Source: Opitutaceae bacterium (lineage in GTDB: Bacteria; Verrucomicrobiota; Verrucomicrobiia; Opitutales; Opitutaceae). From it: DNA of 64,000 nt. Each line of letters begins with the position of its first letter. Positions within the stretch are counted from its first letter, which is position 1. Both the position numbers and the translations under genes were made by a program. Positions 33,001 through 41,162 of the stretch are shown here, one piece after another. The DNA lies in assembly GCA_016794625.1 (NCBI GenBank), contig JAEUGY010000037.1, positions 62,001 to 126,000 of the forward strand, in the 5' to 3' direction. The notes beneath the pieces were generated by a model, which was not told the origin of the DNA, did no database searches, and worked only from the letters and a program-made list of their open reading frames with translations.

Positions 33001-33357
33001 GAGGGTGAAACCGAGATCGAGATCCGCGCCGAGGGACGTCGTCACATCGGTGCGCTGGGTCGGCGTGAAGCCGTCTTTTTTCACGACCACGGTGTAGGGT
33101 CCGCCGGGAATAAGACCGCGGAAATTGTAGCGCCCGGTCGAGCCACTCGTGGCGGTGTAAACCGACCCCGTCGGCACATGGGTCGCGGTGACCACGGCGT
33201 CGGTGATGGGTGCGGATTTGGCGTCGCGGATCAAGCCGCTCAAACCCGAGGACACGACTTGGGCCAGGGCCGAACTGGCCAGAATCACGGAAAGCGCGGC
33301 CAGAAAGCCGCGGAAAAGGGCCGAACAGGTTCGGCCCGGAACGGTGGTTTGGATCAT
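30058..33357 (-). CDS. TonB-dependent receptor, Oar-like, with carboxypeptidase-regulatory domain (1)
   Basis: 1099 residues. Signal peptide (FRGFLAALSVILASSALAQ), then a CarboxypepD_reg-like beta domain (SGLIRDAKSAPITDAVVTAT, YNFRGLIPGGPYTVVVKKDGF, about residues 38-110), then the plug domain (RSLADMVSATPLITL, NRYNSVLIDGARINDQFG, AAINAVTKSGTNKFKGSLYY) and a 22-strand-type barrel ending RIQLGARIEF with a terminal Phe. It should sit in the outer membrane and import large or scarce solutes with TonB energy; the substrate is unknown. It is divergent from a second receptor of the same type across 390 bp. No SusD gene is adjacent. Confidence 0.92.
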   Translation of the reverse strand: MIQTTVPGRTCSALFRGFLAALSVILASSALAQVVSSGLSGLIRDAKSAPITDAVVTATHVPTGSVYTATSGSTGRYNFRGLIPGGPYTVVVKKDGFTPTQRTDVTTSLGADLDLGFTLTPSDVVAMEAFTVKEDANDLDGGAIGAGSVLTAERLAAKPTSERSLADMVSATPLITLRSTFGDREESQITAVGQNNRYNSVLIDGARINDQFGLNGTGLASFFNPLSLDTIEQIATDVSPYDVKLASFTGAAINAVTKSGTNKFKGSLYYYFRGDELAGVQLQGENERERFLNGANKIVPPLERTTMGATFGGPIIKNRLFFFLNYEELESAGAGRDPRFSTPNESAILTRLGQISSAAGKTIAWGNPVTSRTSNVSEEKKILAKVDWAINADHRLSVRYSTTEGEVPQFGNFAGATSNNAGVTGGINTSSDGHFYSQTREEKSIAAQLLSQWTPDFKTEVKYSNTTQDQATPVNSTAPMTYIFGLTGTDLLNGAAVTNGVYIAGTEQFRQGNAIAVDTDQFSASGDYFWRNFVFSGGVEREQNDFYNLFRQGSYGLVSYRTYADFLADTNAVIQRNYYDPAKRPVADISDFTTTGIYAQAKWDVSPRLTVNAGLRYEFGETDLKPELNRDFLTATGFRNDGTLDGSSAISPRVGFNFAVDDKRTIQIRGGAGHFLGRAPWVFFSNSFGATGVGTFSRSSADAVNPLPTSLTTYLRTEFDPANPIATGTDNPNLRREVDWADGDIELPQVWRGNLAVDFKLPVLDSTLTFEMVHSSVDQALFIVNENLRPSTLPSADGRQRFSGNPGTAANARFAGYTDLFRVKNVDVGESTYYTATWDRPFKNKWAANVSYSRGRSVEAQAIGQTTASGQWQRNVVFNQSAVEKGISDFEVRDRIQVSYSRQIEVYKNWKTIVSVYYEGRTGNPFSWVYGSVGAASGDLNGDGRTDNDLVAVPSGVDDARFDFSGMTTAQRDAMFAFIQSSGLGRYAGGIAPKNGFTEPWFNRLDLKFVQQIPVYSSVRLSLFFDFINFGSFIDDELFSFTEVAPGISNDVFRRRFLSAASYGTDGRIRPTYTATPGDFGIDNGMSRWRIQLGARIEF

Positions 33358-33747
33358 GGTGAAGGGTGTAGGATCAAGACGGCTTGAGCTCTGAGAGGCA
33401 GTCCTCGGAAAGAGCAGCGAAGCACAATTTAAGGAAACGACCGCAGCAAGTACGGTGCCGTGGAGTCGATCGAAGAAAATTCCCGCTGGAAGAGCCGAGG
33501 GTCGAGAGCTGTATCAGTTATGCTAATGGTGACGTGAAGACGGCGGTGAAAAGGTGGGCGGTCGACGGTCACGGTGCGAGATACACAGCGACAATCAACC
33601 TCAAGTGCAGTGACAATTCCGTCACGGTGGAATGGCGGCCCGGATCGACGCTTGACGGGTCAAATGCGCCAGAGTTCGGTATGAGAGAGGTTGATAGGTC
33701 CCTAGGTTCGTCCGCTTGGAGTCCATACCACACCCTGCAAACCACCC
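33358..33747. promoter_or_regulatory. Shared region between divergent receptor genes
   Basis: 390 bp with no convincing gene. It contains the inverted repeats GTGAC-AATTCC-GTCAC (33610-33625) and TTGAC-GG-GTCAA (33652-33663), both closer to the plus-strand receptor. These could bind a regulator of that receptor or of both. Confidence 0.4.
33610..33625. promoter_or_regulatory. Inverted repeat GTGAC-N6-GTCAC
   Basis: Perfect 5-bp half-sites separated by AATTCC, about 125 bp before the plus-strand receptor start. A second, shorter palindrome (TTGACGGGTCAA) follows at 33652-33663. Possible operators. Confidence 0.35.
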
Positions 33748-36700
33748 ATGAATATGCGTTCACGAATGAGAAGTCTCTGCGCCCTCGCTGCGGCGTTCCT
33801 GCTGGCTTGGCTGCCGGCAGCTCCTGGTCAAGTCATCACCACGGCCTCCCTGACCGGTACCGTCACCACCGCCGGAGACAAAGCGTTGTCCGGTGCGACG
33901 GTGGTTGCGACCTATCTGCCAACCGGTGCGGTCTATCAAGGAGTGACTAAGGCCGATGGCAATTTTGCCTTCCGCGGCTTGCGGCCGGGCGGTCCCTATT
34001 CGGTCAAGGTCGTATCGCCGGGCATGGCTGACTATGTGGTCGGCGATCTCTACCTCGAGATCGACCGCGGAGCCAACGTTTCGGTTTTGATGTCGCCCGA
34101 GAGCGTGACGCAGATGGAGAAGTTCGATGTCACCGCCGGAGCATTGGATGCCTTGTTCGATCCGAAGCAGACGGGCTCCGGTTCTTCGCTCACGAGTGAA
34201 GACATTCGCAATCTTCCCGCGGGCGATCGTTCGATCAACAGCCTTGCCAAACTCGATCCGCGCATCAGTTCGAATCGGGATCCCAACGATCGCGCGATTT
34301 CGGTCAGCGGTTTGAGCAATCGCTACAACAGCATCCAGGTGGACGGCGTGAGCGCGTCCGACCCCTTCGGCCTCAATGCGAACAATACCGCGGCTGAACG
34401 TAACGTTGTGCCGCTGAATTCTTTGGAAGCTCTATCCATCAACACCTCGCCCTATTTTTCGCGAAATGCGGGCTTTGTTGGCGCCCAGATCAATGCGGTG
34501 ACCAAGAGTGGCGGCAATGATTTCAAGGGATCCGCCTACTACACCTACCGGGGCCGGTCAGTCCTTGGCGGCTACGACACGGTGGGCATCAAGATGGGTG
34601 GGATCGACTACCCGCTGACCAACTTCCAGGAGCAGACGTTCGGAGCCGACCTCGGTGGGCCGATCATTCCGCGCAAGCTGTTCTTCTATCTCTCTTACGA
34701 GAAGGTCGACGAGGACCGTGTGGCGCCGTCGCCGGCCCGTTTCCTCGATCAGTCGGTAATCAGCCAGATCACCACGGCGGCGACTGCGCTCGGCTTCAAG
34801 CCCGGCGCGTCCACGCCCCCCTCGGCGAACAAACTGAAGGACGACAATATCATCGCAAAAATGGATTGGGAAATTAACGCCAATCACCGCGCGACGTTCC
34901 GCTACAACAATTCCGAGTCGAGTCGCCCGACGTTCCCCGGTTTCGGCACGGGCATCGCGGAAAACAACTTCTCCTTCGACTCGCTCTGGTATCAGCAGAT
35001 CATTAACAACAAGAGCTACATCGGTCAGCTCATCAGTCGTTGGTCCGATCGCCTGAACACGGAGCTCTCGGTCTCGCGCAGCGAATACCATTCGGAACCC
35101 AAGAACAACAGCCGCCAGCCGGCGGTGCAAATCCGCAATATTCCGGTGCCCGGATCCTCCAACACGGCCTTTGTCACGTTTGGTACGGAGAACAGCCGCC
35201 ACGCCAACGTGCTGGACGTCAAGTCGACGACCGCCGAGCTCTTCGCTTCGTTTGAGCTGAGCCCCAAGCACACCTTGCAGGCCGGTATCCAGTATGACGT
35301 GGGTGATGTGTACAACCTGTTCGTCCAGAATGCCTATGGCTCTTACGACTTCAACAGCCTGCAGGACTTCCTGAATGTCGCGAGCAACAACAATGGCACC
35401 GCGTTCAACTACCGCACCTACATCTACAATCAGATTGTCCCAGGTGTGGAGCCGGCGGCGGTGTTCAGTGAAGGCAACGCGGGCCTCTTCATCAACGACT
35501 CGTGGCGGGCGCTGCCGAATCTGACGTTCGACCTCGGCGCCCGAATCGACATGGCGATGATTCCGGACGACGTGCCCTACAACGCCACGTTCGCCTCGAC
35601 CTTCGGCATCGCCAACAATGCCACCTACGACGGGAAGAAGATCATTCAGCCCCGCGTCGGCTTCAACTGGCAGCCGGAAGGCAAGTACCGCACCACGGTG
35701 CGCGGTGGCATGGGGTTGTTCTACGGCCGCATGCCTCGCGTGTGGTTCTCGAACAGCTACTCGAACACCGGCTTGAACTTCCGCACGTTCTCGTCCGGCA
35801 CGACCCCTTCGGTCGGCACCGGATCGCAGGCACCTCGCGTTTCCGCCAATCCGGACCAGCAGTCCACCCAGGGCAATTCCCCGGCCATGACGGTCGCCTT
35901 CATGGACCCGAACTTTCAGCTGCCGTCGCGGTGGAAGGCCAACCTCGCCTTCGAGCGCGAAGTGGGCTTCTGGGACCTGAAGGCCTCGGCTGAAATCGAG
36001 GTCACGGTCGTGGAAAGGGATGTGTTTTACCAGAACATCAATCTGGTCAACACCCGCACGGGTCCGGATGGCCGCAAGCTCTACTTCAACAACTATACCG
36101 CGGCTTCGAACGGCACCCGCCTGTTCAGCACCGCCTTCACCAACCGGACGATGCGTCTGGGCAATACCGACAAGGGCGATACGCGCGCCATCACGTTCTC
36201 GGTCGAGCGCCCGCGCAAGAAGGATGGTTGGTACTGGAAAGCCTCCTACGTGAACACCGAGGCCAACGAGGTGCTCTTCGGCACGTCGTCGGTCGCCGCC
36301 TCCAACTGGAACAACCGTTCGATCTTCAATACGAACGACGAGGAGGAGCACACCGCCGAACTCGAGGTCAAGGATCGCGTCATCATCAATGTGACGAAGG
36401 ATTTCGAACTTCTCAAGGGTCACAAGACCACGCTGTCGCTGCTCTATGAAGGCCGCAGTGGCTATCCCTTCAGCCTCGTCTACACGTCCGACGCGAATGG
36501 TGACAGCCAGACCCAGAACGACCTGATCTACGTCCCGCTGCGCAGTGGCGATCCGCTCGTGCGTTTTGCCACGACGACCGACCGCGATCGGTTCTTCCAG
36601 ATTGTCGATCGTTTCGGTCTGGTGGAAGGCAAGCCGGTCAGCGGCGGGTCCGAGCGTTATCCCTGGGTCAACCAGTTCGACTTCGGCATCAAGCAGGAGA

Positions 36701-36984
36701 TCAAGCTCCCGGGCTGGCGTCATCGTCTGGTCCTTGGGGCGGACATCCTCAATGTCGGCAACCTGCTGAACGACAAGTGGGGTCTGATCCGGGGCTCCAA
36801 CCAGTTCTTCGTCAAGCGCGAGGGCGTGGGTTCCGCCTCCTTCGACGGGGTGGCCAATCAGTACGTCTACAGCAACATCAGTGCGAACCTGGCCAACGGG
36901 GTTGATTTCAACCCGTCGCTCGGTCGAGGCGAGCCGGCCGCCACGCGCTGGTCCGTCCTGCTCAGCGCCCGCTACGAGTTCTAA
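33748..36984 (+). CDS. TonB-dependent receptor, Oar-like, with carboxypeptidase-regulatory domain (2)
   Basis: 1078 residues. Signal peptide LCALAAAFLLAWLPAAPGQ, CarboxypepD_reg domain (TGTVTTAGDKALSGATVVAT, FAFRGLRPGGPYSVKVVSPG), plug (RSINSLAKLDPRISSN, NRYNSIQVDGVSASDPFG, INAVTKSGGNDFKGSAYY) and a large barrel ending WSVLLSARYEF. The plug and early barrel resemble the divergent first receptor, so the pair arose by duplication, but the C-terminal barrels differ. It is an outer-membrane importer of unknown substrate. The upstream DNA has two inverted repeats; a strong terminator follows. Confidence 0.92.
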   Translation: MNMRSRMRSLCALAAAFLLAWLPAAPGQVITTASLTGTVTTAGDKALSGATVVATYLPTGAVYQGVTKADGNFAFRGLRPGGPYSVKVVSPGMADYVVGDLYLEIDRGANVSVLMSPESVTQMEKFDVTAGALDALFDPKQTGSGSSLTSEDIRNLPAGDRSINSLAKLDPRISSNRDPNDRAISVSGLSNRYNSIQVDGVSASDPFGLNANNTAAERNVVPLNSLEALSINTSPYFSRNAGFVGAQINAVTKSGGNDFKGSAYYTYRGRSVLGGYDTVGIKMGGIDYPLTNFQEQTFGADLGGPIIPRKLFFYLSYEKVDEDRVAPSPARFLDQSVISQITTAATALGFKPGASTPPSANKLKDDNIIAKMDWEINANHRATFRYNNSESSRPTFPGFGTGIAENNFSFDSLWYQQIINNKSYIGQLISRWSDRLNTELSVSRSEYHSEPKNNSRQPAVQIRNIPVPGSSNTAFVTFGTENSRHANVLDVKSTTAELFASFELSPKHTLQAGIQYDVGDVYNLFVQNAYGSYDFNSLQDFLNVASNNNGTAFNYRTYIYNQIVPGVEPAAVFSEGNAGLFINDSWRALPNLTFDLGARIDMAMIPDDVPYNATFASTFGIANNATYDGKKIIQPRVGFNWQPEGKYRTTVRGGMGLFYGRMPRVWFSNSYSNTGLNFRTFSSGTTPSVGTGSQAPRVSANPDQQSTQGNSPAMTVAFMDPNFQLPSRWKANLAFEREVGFWDLKASAEIEVTVVERDVFYQNINLVNTRTGPDGRKLYFNNYTAASNGTRLFSTAFTNRTMRLGNTDKGDTRAITFSVERPRKKDGWYWKASYVNTEANEVLFGTSSVAASNWNNRSIFNTNDEEEHTAELEVKDRVIINVTKDFELLKGHKTTLSLLYEGRSGYPFSLVYTSDANGDSQTQNDLIYVPLRSGDPLVRFATTTDRDRFFQIVDRFGLVEGKPVSGGSERYPWVNQFDFGIKQEIKLPGWRHRLVLGADILNVGNLLNDKWGLIRGSNQFFVKREGVGSASFDGVANQYVYSNISANLANGVDFNPSLGRGEPAATRWSVLLSARYEF

Positions 36985-37026
36985 GCCGCGTCCACGGTCG
37001 GATCACCCGGCCGCATCCGCTTTGCC

Positions 37027-37058
37027 GCGGCCCCCGAAAACGGGGGCCGCTTTTTTTT
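37027..37058 (+). terminator. Intrinsic terminator after the second receptor gene
   Basis: A perfect 10-bp stem GCGGCCCCCG / CGGGGGCCGC, loop AAAA, then eight T's. It also lies 30 bp downstream of the convergent epimerase gene stop. Confidence 0.92.
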
Positions 37059-37080
37059 GCCCGCGAAGCCCGCGTCGCCG

Positions 37081-38163
37081 TCAGGGCGCGGACAACTCCA
37101 GCCAGCCGGGGTGAGCTTCCGCGTGGTCGGCGATCTCGCGGAGAATCGCCTCCGTCGAGGTGGCGGGCCGCCAGGACCAGACCGTCTCCGCTCGGCGTGC
37201 ATCCAGCACGACCCAGGGCAGGTCGAAGGGCCGCGGCGCGGGATCGGAGGCGACCGGGTGCTCGCCGAAGCGGGCGGCGCACCAGGCGCTGAGTTGCCGG
37301 AGCGACCGGGCGGAGGTGGCGCCGCCGGCGATGTTGAGGACGCGATCCCCGACCGGCAGGGCGGGGGCCTCGAACTGCCGGCGCAACAGGGGCGCAAGGT
37401 CGCGCGGGTGCAGGCAGTCGCGCACCTGGTGGCCGTGGCCCCCGAAGCCGATGTAGCGCAGCGGGCGCCGGCGCAAGTAACTGTTGATCCAATACGCAAA
37501 GATCCCCTGGTCGGCGCGGCCGAACTGGCCGGCTCCGGCCAGCACGCCGCAGCGGTTGACGAAGACGGGCAGTCCGAAGGTCTGGCCGTACTCCAGCGCC
37601 AGCGCCTCGCTCGCCAGTTTGGTTGCACCGTAAAGGGAGACCGGCGCGGCGGTGGAAAAGGATTCCGCGATGCCCTGATCGGACACCCCGGCCGGCCGGG
37701 GTGGCGACGTCGGCCCGGCCTCCAGGACGAAGGCGTCGTCCCGGGCCACGACCGGCAGGCTCGCCAGGGCGGGAATGGAATAAACCCGGCTCGTGCTGAG
37801 CAGGATGAAGCCGGCCCGATGCTGCTTGCAGAACTCCAGCATGGTCACCGTGCCGCCCAGGTTGTGTTCAACGAGCTGGCGGGAGCTGGTCCGGCCATCG
37901 ACTCCGGCCAGCACGCTGGGGTTGGCCGCGGCGTCGATCACCCAATCGACGGCGGGCACGGGTTCGAGGTCGCTCGCCTGGCGGAGATCGCCATGCCAGA
38001 GCGTCACCCCGAGGTGCTTCAGCGCTTCACGGTTGGTGGCGCTGCCCGGGCGGATGAAGTTGTCGATGCCATACAGCTCGAGGGGCGCGGGCATCTGTTC
38101 CTTGAGCGCGCGCGCCAGCGTGCTGCCGACAAATCCACAGATGCCGGTGATGAGAATCCGCAT
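37081..38163 (-). CDS. NAD-dependent epimerase, CDP-paratose 2-epimerase-like
   Basis: 360 residues. Extended SDR: ILITGICGFVGSTLARALKE at the N-terminus, LYGIDNFIRPGS, DAAANPSVLAGVDG, the active-site Ser/Tyr/Lys region STSRVYSIPAL and YGATKLASEALALEYG. The ANPSVLAG and STSRVYSI segments are the ones shared with CDP-paratose (tyvelose) 2-epimerases. It would interconvert nucleotide-activated dideoxyhexoses for surface polysaccharide. The start codon directly abuts a hairpin whose arm holds the likely Shine-Dalgarno. No other nucleotide-sugar genes are nearby, so the exact substrate is uncertain. Confidence 0.82.
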   Translation of the reverse strand: MRILITGICGFVGSTLARALKEQMPAPLELYGIDNFIRPGSATNREALKHLGVTLWHGDLRQASDLEPVPAVDWVIDAAANPSVLAGVDGRTSSRQLVEHNLGGTVTMLEFCKQHRAGFILLSTSRVYSIPALASLPVVARDDAFVLEAGPTSPPRPAGVSDQGIAESFSTAAPVSLYGATKLASEALALEYGQTFGLPVFVNRCGVLAGAGQFGRADQGIFAYWINSYLRRRPLRYIGFGGHGHQVRDCLHPRDLAPLLRRQFEAPALPVGDRVLNIAGGATSARSLRQLSAWCAARFGEHPVASDPAPRPFDLPWVVLDARRAETVWSWRPATSTEAILREIADHAEAHPGWLELSAP

Positions 38164-38186
38164 CCCGCCACCTTAAGAGTGGCGGG
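38164..38186 (-). promoter_or_regulatory. Hairpin at the translation start of the epimerase gene
   Basis: An 8-bp stem CCCGCCAC / GTGGCGGG with loop CTTAAGA ends immediately before the ATG of the epimerase gene, after cheW. In the minus-strand RNA the likely ribosome-binding sequence (AAGGTGG) spans the loop and one arm. It could be a weak terminator for cheW or a structure that limits epimerase translation. Confidence 0.4.
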
Positions 38187-38226
38187 CAGGGGGATGAAAG
38201 CCCGGAGTTCCCGGGTGGCGGCCGGA

Positions 38227-38730
38227 TCAGGCCGATTGGGCAATGTGCTCCACCGTCTCGGGGGCGACGACGCGGTCGATGTCGAGCAGCGTCTTCACCT
38301 GTCCCTTAACCTTGGCCATGCCGAGAATGTAGCCGGTGTCGATGCGCGCACCGAAGTCGGGCGTCGGCTCGATTTCGCTGCCGGAGAGGTTCACGACCTC
38401 TTCCACGCTGTCGACAATCAATCCCATTTGCACCAGCTGACCGGTCGGCAGTTTAACCTGGACCACCACGATGCAGGTGCGGTCGGCGAACTCTGCCTTG
38501 AGGCCGAACTTGACCCGCAGGTCGACCACCGGAATGACACGACCGCGCAGGTTGAGGACGCCGCGTACAAATTCAGGCATTTGCGGTACGGGCGTAATCT
38601 TCTGCATTCGAATGATTTCGCGGACTTTCAATACGGCGATGCCGTAGGACTCGTTCTCAAGCGAGACGGTCAGGTACTTACCAGCGGATTGGGTCGTGGC
38701 GCCCGCGGGGGCTTGCAGGATGGTGCTCAT
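38227..38730 (-). CDS. cheW: Chemotaxis coupling protein CheW
   Basis: 167 residues when started at MSTILQAPAG. A CheW domain from about residue 17: YLTVSLENESYGIAVLKVREII, PEFVRGVLNLRGRVIPVVDLR and VDSVEEVVNLSGSEIEPTP. It links chemoreceptors to CheA. It is divergent from cheA across about 190 bp. The N-terminal 15 residues are Ala/Thr-rich and non-conserved. No receptor gene lies in the window. Confidence 0.94.
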   Translation of the reverse strand: MSTILQAPAGATTQSAGKYLTVSLENESYGIAVLKVREIIRMQKITPVPQMPEFVRGVLNLRGRVIPVVDLRVKFGLKAEFADRTCIVVVQVKLPTGQLVQMGLIVDSVEEVVNLSGSEIEPTPDFGARIDTGYILGMAKVKGQVKTLLDIDRVVAPETVEHIAQSA

Positions 38731-38916
38731 GTAAAGGGAACAGCGAGTTGGAACCTTGGATGGGTTGTCGTCTTGGATCGTATTTCGTCGCAGCGGCGGG
38801 CTGCTTGAGATCATTTAAACGGAGGAAAGTCCTCATAAGGAATTGACTGAGAGCCTTAACCCGAGGGCCAAACGGGTCGAAGTACGTGGCAACCACTGTC
38901 CACCCATTTTGCGGTC

Positions 38917-41145
38917 ATGCCTATTCCTACGTCCTCGTTCGCGGCCATTGAAGACACGCTCAACCGTTTGGCGGGAGAGTCGATTCTCGCCCAGGTAGGT
39001 CGTGATGATGGTCTGATCCCCTCGTACAGCTTGCTCAGCGAGTTGATCGAGTCGACCGCGGGTGACCCGGTCCTCCAGCAGGAAGTCACACGCGTGCGTG
39101 GTTTGCTCGATGTCCTGTTGGACACCGCCAAGCCTTTCAGCGAAAGCGCCCTGGCCGGACTCAAACGTTTCGTGGAGTGGCTGCCGGGCGCTCTGGCGGC
39201 CGCCCAGTCCGGCGCCGCGGTTGTTCTCCCCGGCCAGTCCTCGGGCGCCGCCGCGCCCGCGGCCGCCTCCCCGGCCGCCGGATCAGGCGTGAGCGAGCCC
39301 GTCTCCGAGGGGCCTCGTTTCGACCAGGTCATGGACCTCAACCTCGACGAAAATCGGGAGCTCCTTCTGGAGTTTCACGCCGAGGCGCTCGATCACCTGG
39401 CCCACATCGAATCGTCGCTGCTCATTCTCGATGGAGAGCCGGAAAATCGCGACGCGCTGAACCAGATCTTCCGTTCCTTCCACACGATCAAGGGCGTCTC
39501 GGGCTTTCTGCACCTGACGCCGATGCACACGCTCACGCACGAGGTCGAGTCGTTGCTCGACCTGGCGCGCAATGGCAAACTCCGGCTCAACCCGACGATC
39601 ATCACCGCCGTGCTGCAAAGCCGCGACGCGGTGCAGGTCATGGTGGGCCAGATCACGCTGGCGCTCGAACAAGGCCAGCTGCCGAGCACCATCGTGCCGG
39701 TCGACCATCTGATCCGGACCGTCAAACTGCTGGCGGTCAATCCGCAGGCGGAGAAGGTGCCGGAACCCTCCCCTTCTCCCGCCGCGCCGGAGCCCGTGGC
39801 GGCTCCCGTGCCCGAGTCCGTCGTGGTGCCGCTGCCCGTGGCAGCCGTGCCGCCGCCGACTGCGGCCGCGGCCGCGCCCGTCGAGGTGCCGGCCAATGTG
39901 ATCCCCTTCGAAAGCGGCGCCAACGCCAAGCCCGCCGAAAAGGCCGCGGAAAAGAAAGCCGCCGCCTCCAGCGAACTCAAGGGTTCCGGGTCGTCCAGTA
40001 CGGTCCGCGTCAATACCGATAAACTGGACGCGATGATGGATGTGGTGGGCGAGCTGGTGATTGTGCAGAGCCAGATCGCGGAGTCGGCCCGGCTGATGGG
40101 CGACGACAATTCCCATCTGGCGCGCAACATTGCGCAGTTGGGTCGCATCACGAAGGAACTGCAGCACAATGCGATGTCGGTTCGCCTGGTTCCGATCAAA
40201 CCGACGTTCCAGAAAATGGAACGCCTGGTGCGCGACCTCGCCCGCGACTGCGAGAAGAAGGTCAACTTTCATACCAGCGGCGAAGACACGGAAATCGACC
40301 GCACGGTCATCGAGGAGATCGCCGATCCCCTGGTGCACATGGTGCGCAACTCCATGGACCATGGTCTGGAGAAACCCGCGGTGCGCCTGGCCAATGGCAA
40401 ACCTGAGCATGGCAATGTGACGCTCAAGGCGTTCCATCAGGGCTCCAACATTCATATCGAGCTGAGCGACGACGGCCGTGGCATCGACCGCGAGCGGATC
40501 TACGCCAAGGCGGTGGAAAAGGGAGTCATCCCGGCAGGCGCCCAGATGTCGCGGGACGAAGTTCTCGCGCTCATCTTTGCGCCTGGTTTTTCGACCGCGG
40601 AAAAGGTCACGTCGGTCTCGGGACGCGGCGTCGGCATGGACGTCGTGCGCCGGAACATCGAGAAGCTGCGCGGCAAGGTCGAGATCGACACCGAGGTCGG
40701 CAAAGGCACGATTTTCCGGATCAAGCTGCCGCTGACGATGGCGATCATCGACGGCCTGGTGGTGCGCGTGGGTTCGGATCGATTCATCCTTCCCAGCACC
40801 AGTGTGCAAATGGCCCTTCGTCCAGCCGCCGGTGCGATTACCACCGTGCACGGTCGGGGCGAGGTGCTGGACCACCGCGGTCGCATCCTGCCGATCCATC
40901 GCCTGAACCGCCGCTTCCAGATTCCGGGTGCAATCGAGGATCCCTTGGAAGGCATCATCGTTTTGGTGGAGACCTCCGGCCGTCTCACGGCGCTGCTGGT
41001 CGACGAGATGGTGAGCAAGCAGGAGGTGGTGATCAAGAACCTCGGTGGTTTGCTTTCCAATTTGCCCGGCATCGCGGGAGGCGCCATTCTCGGTGATGGC
41101 AACATCGCCCTGATTCTGGATCCGACATCGCTTTTCGCCGCCTGA
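38917..41145 (+). CDS. cheA: Chemotaxis histidine kinase CheA
   Basis: 742 residues. Unlike most CheA proteins, the phosphotransfer (P1) domain is not at the start: an additional helical N-terminal part (about 1-130, SSFAAIEDTLNRLAGESI) precedes it, and the phosphorylated histidine is His189 in SFHTIKG. A Pro/Ala linker follows (about 280-330), then dimerisation (LDAMMDVVGELVIVQSQ), ATPase motifs (HMVRNSMDHGLEKP near 474, SDDGRGID near 517, GRGVGMDVV) and a CheW-like P5 domain (from about 610). It autophosphorylates and should feed CheY-type regulators and CheB; no separate CheY is in the window. It is followed by an HDOD gene 17 bp downstream. Confidence 0.95.
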   Translation: MPIPTSSFAAIEDTLNRLAGESILAQVGRDDGLIPSYSLLSELIESTAGDPVLQQEVTRVRGLLDVLLDTAKPFSESALAGLKRFVEWLPGALAAAQSGAAVVLPGQSSGAAAPAAASPAAGSGVSEPVSEGPRFDQVMDLNLDENRELLLEFHAEALDHLAHIESSLLILDGEPENRDALNQIFRSFHTIKGVSGFLHLTPMHTLTHEVESLLDLARNGKLRLNPTIITAVLQSRDAVQVMVGQITLALEQGQLPSTIVPVDHLIRTVKLLAVNPQAEKVPEPSPSPAAPEPVAAPVPESVVVPLPVAAVPPPTAAAAAPVEVPANVIPFESGANAKPAEKAAEKKAAASSELKGSGSSSTVRVNTDKLDAMMDVVGELVIVQSQIAESARLMGDDNSHLARNIAQLGRITKELQHNAMSVRLVPIKPTFQKMERLVRDLARDCEKKVNFHTSGEDTEIDRTVIEEIADPLVHMVRNSMDHGLEKPAVRLANGKPEHGNVTLKAFHQGSNIHIELSDDGRGIDRERIYAKAVEKGVIPAGAQMSRDEVLALIFAPGFSTAEKVTSVSGRGVGMDVVRRNIEKLRGKVEIDTEVGKGTIFRIKLPLTMAIIDGLVVRVGSDRFILPSTSVQMALRPAAGAITTVHGRGEVLDHRGRILPIHRLNRRFQIPGAIEDPLEGIIVLVETSGRLTALLVDEMVSKQEVVIKNLGGLLSNLPGIAGGAILGDGNIALILDPTSLFAA

Positions 41146-41162
41146 CCGACTGACCCTGTCCT

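Noticed and set aside
34558..36723. 721-codon minus-strand frame over the second receptor gene
   Set aside because: Antisense to a well-supported TonB-dependent receptor; composition is typical of a shadow frame.
39283..40899. 538-codon minus-strand frame over cheA
   Set aside because: His/Arg/Asp-rich shadow of the cheA gene; no motif or start context.
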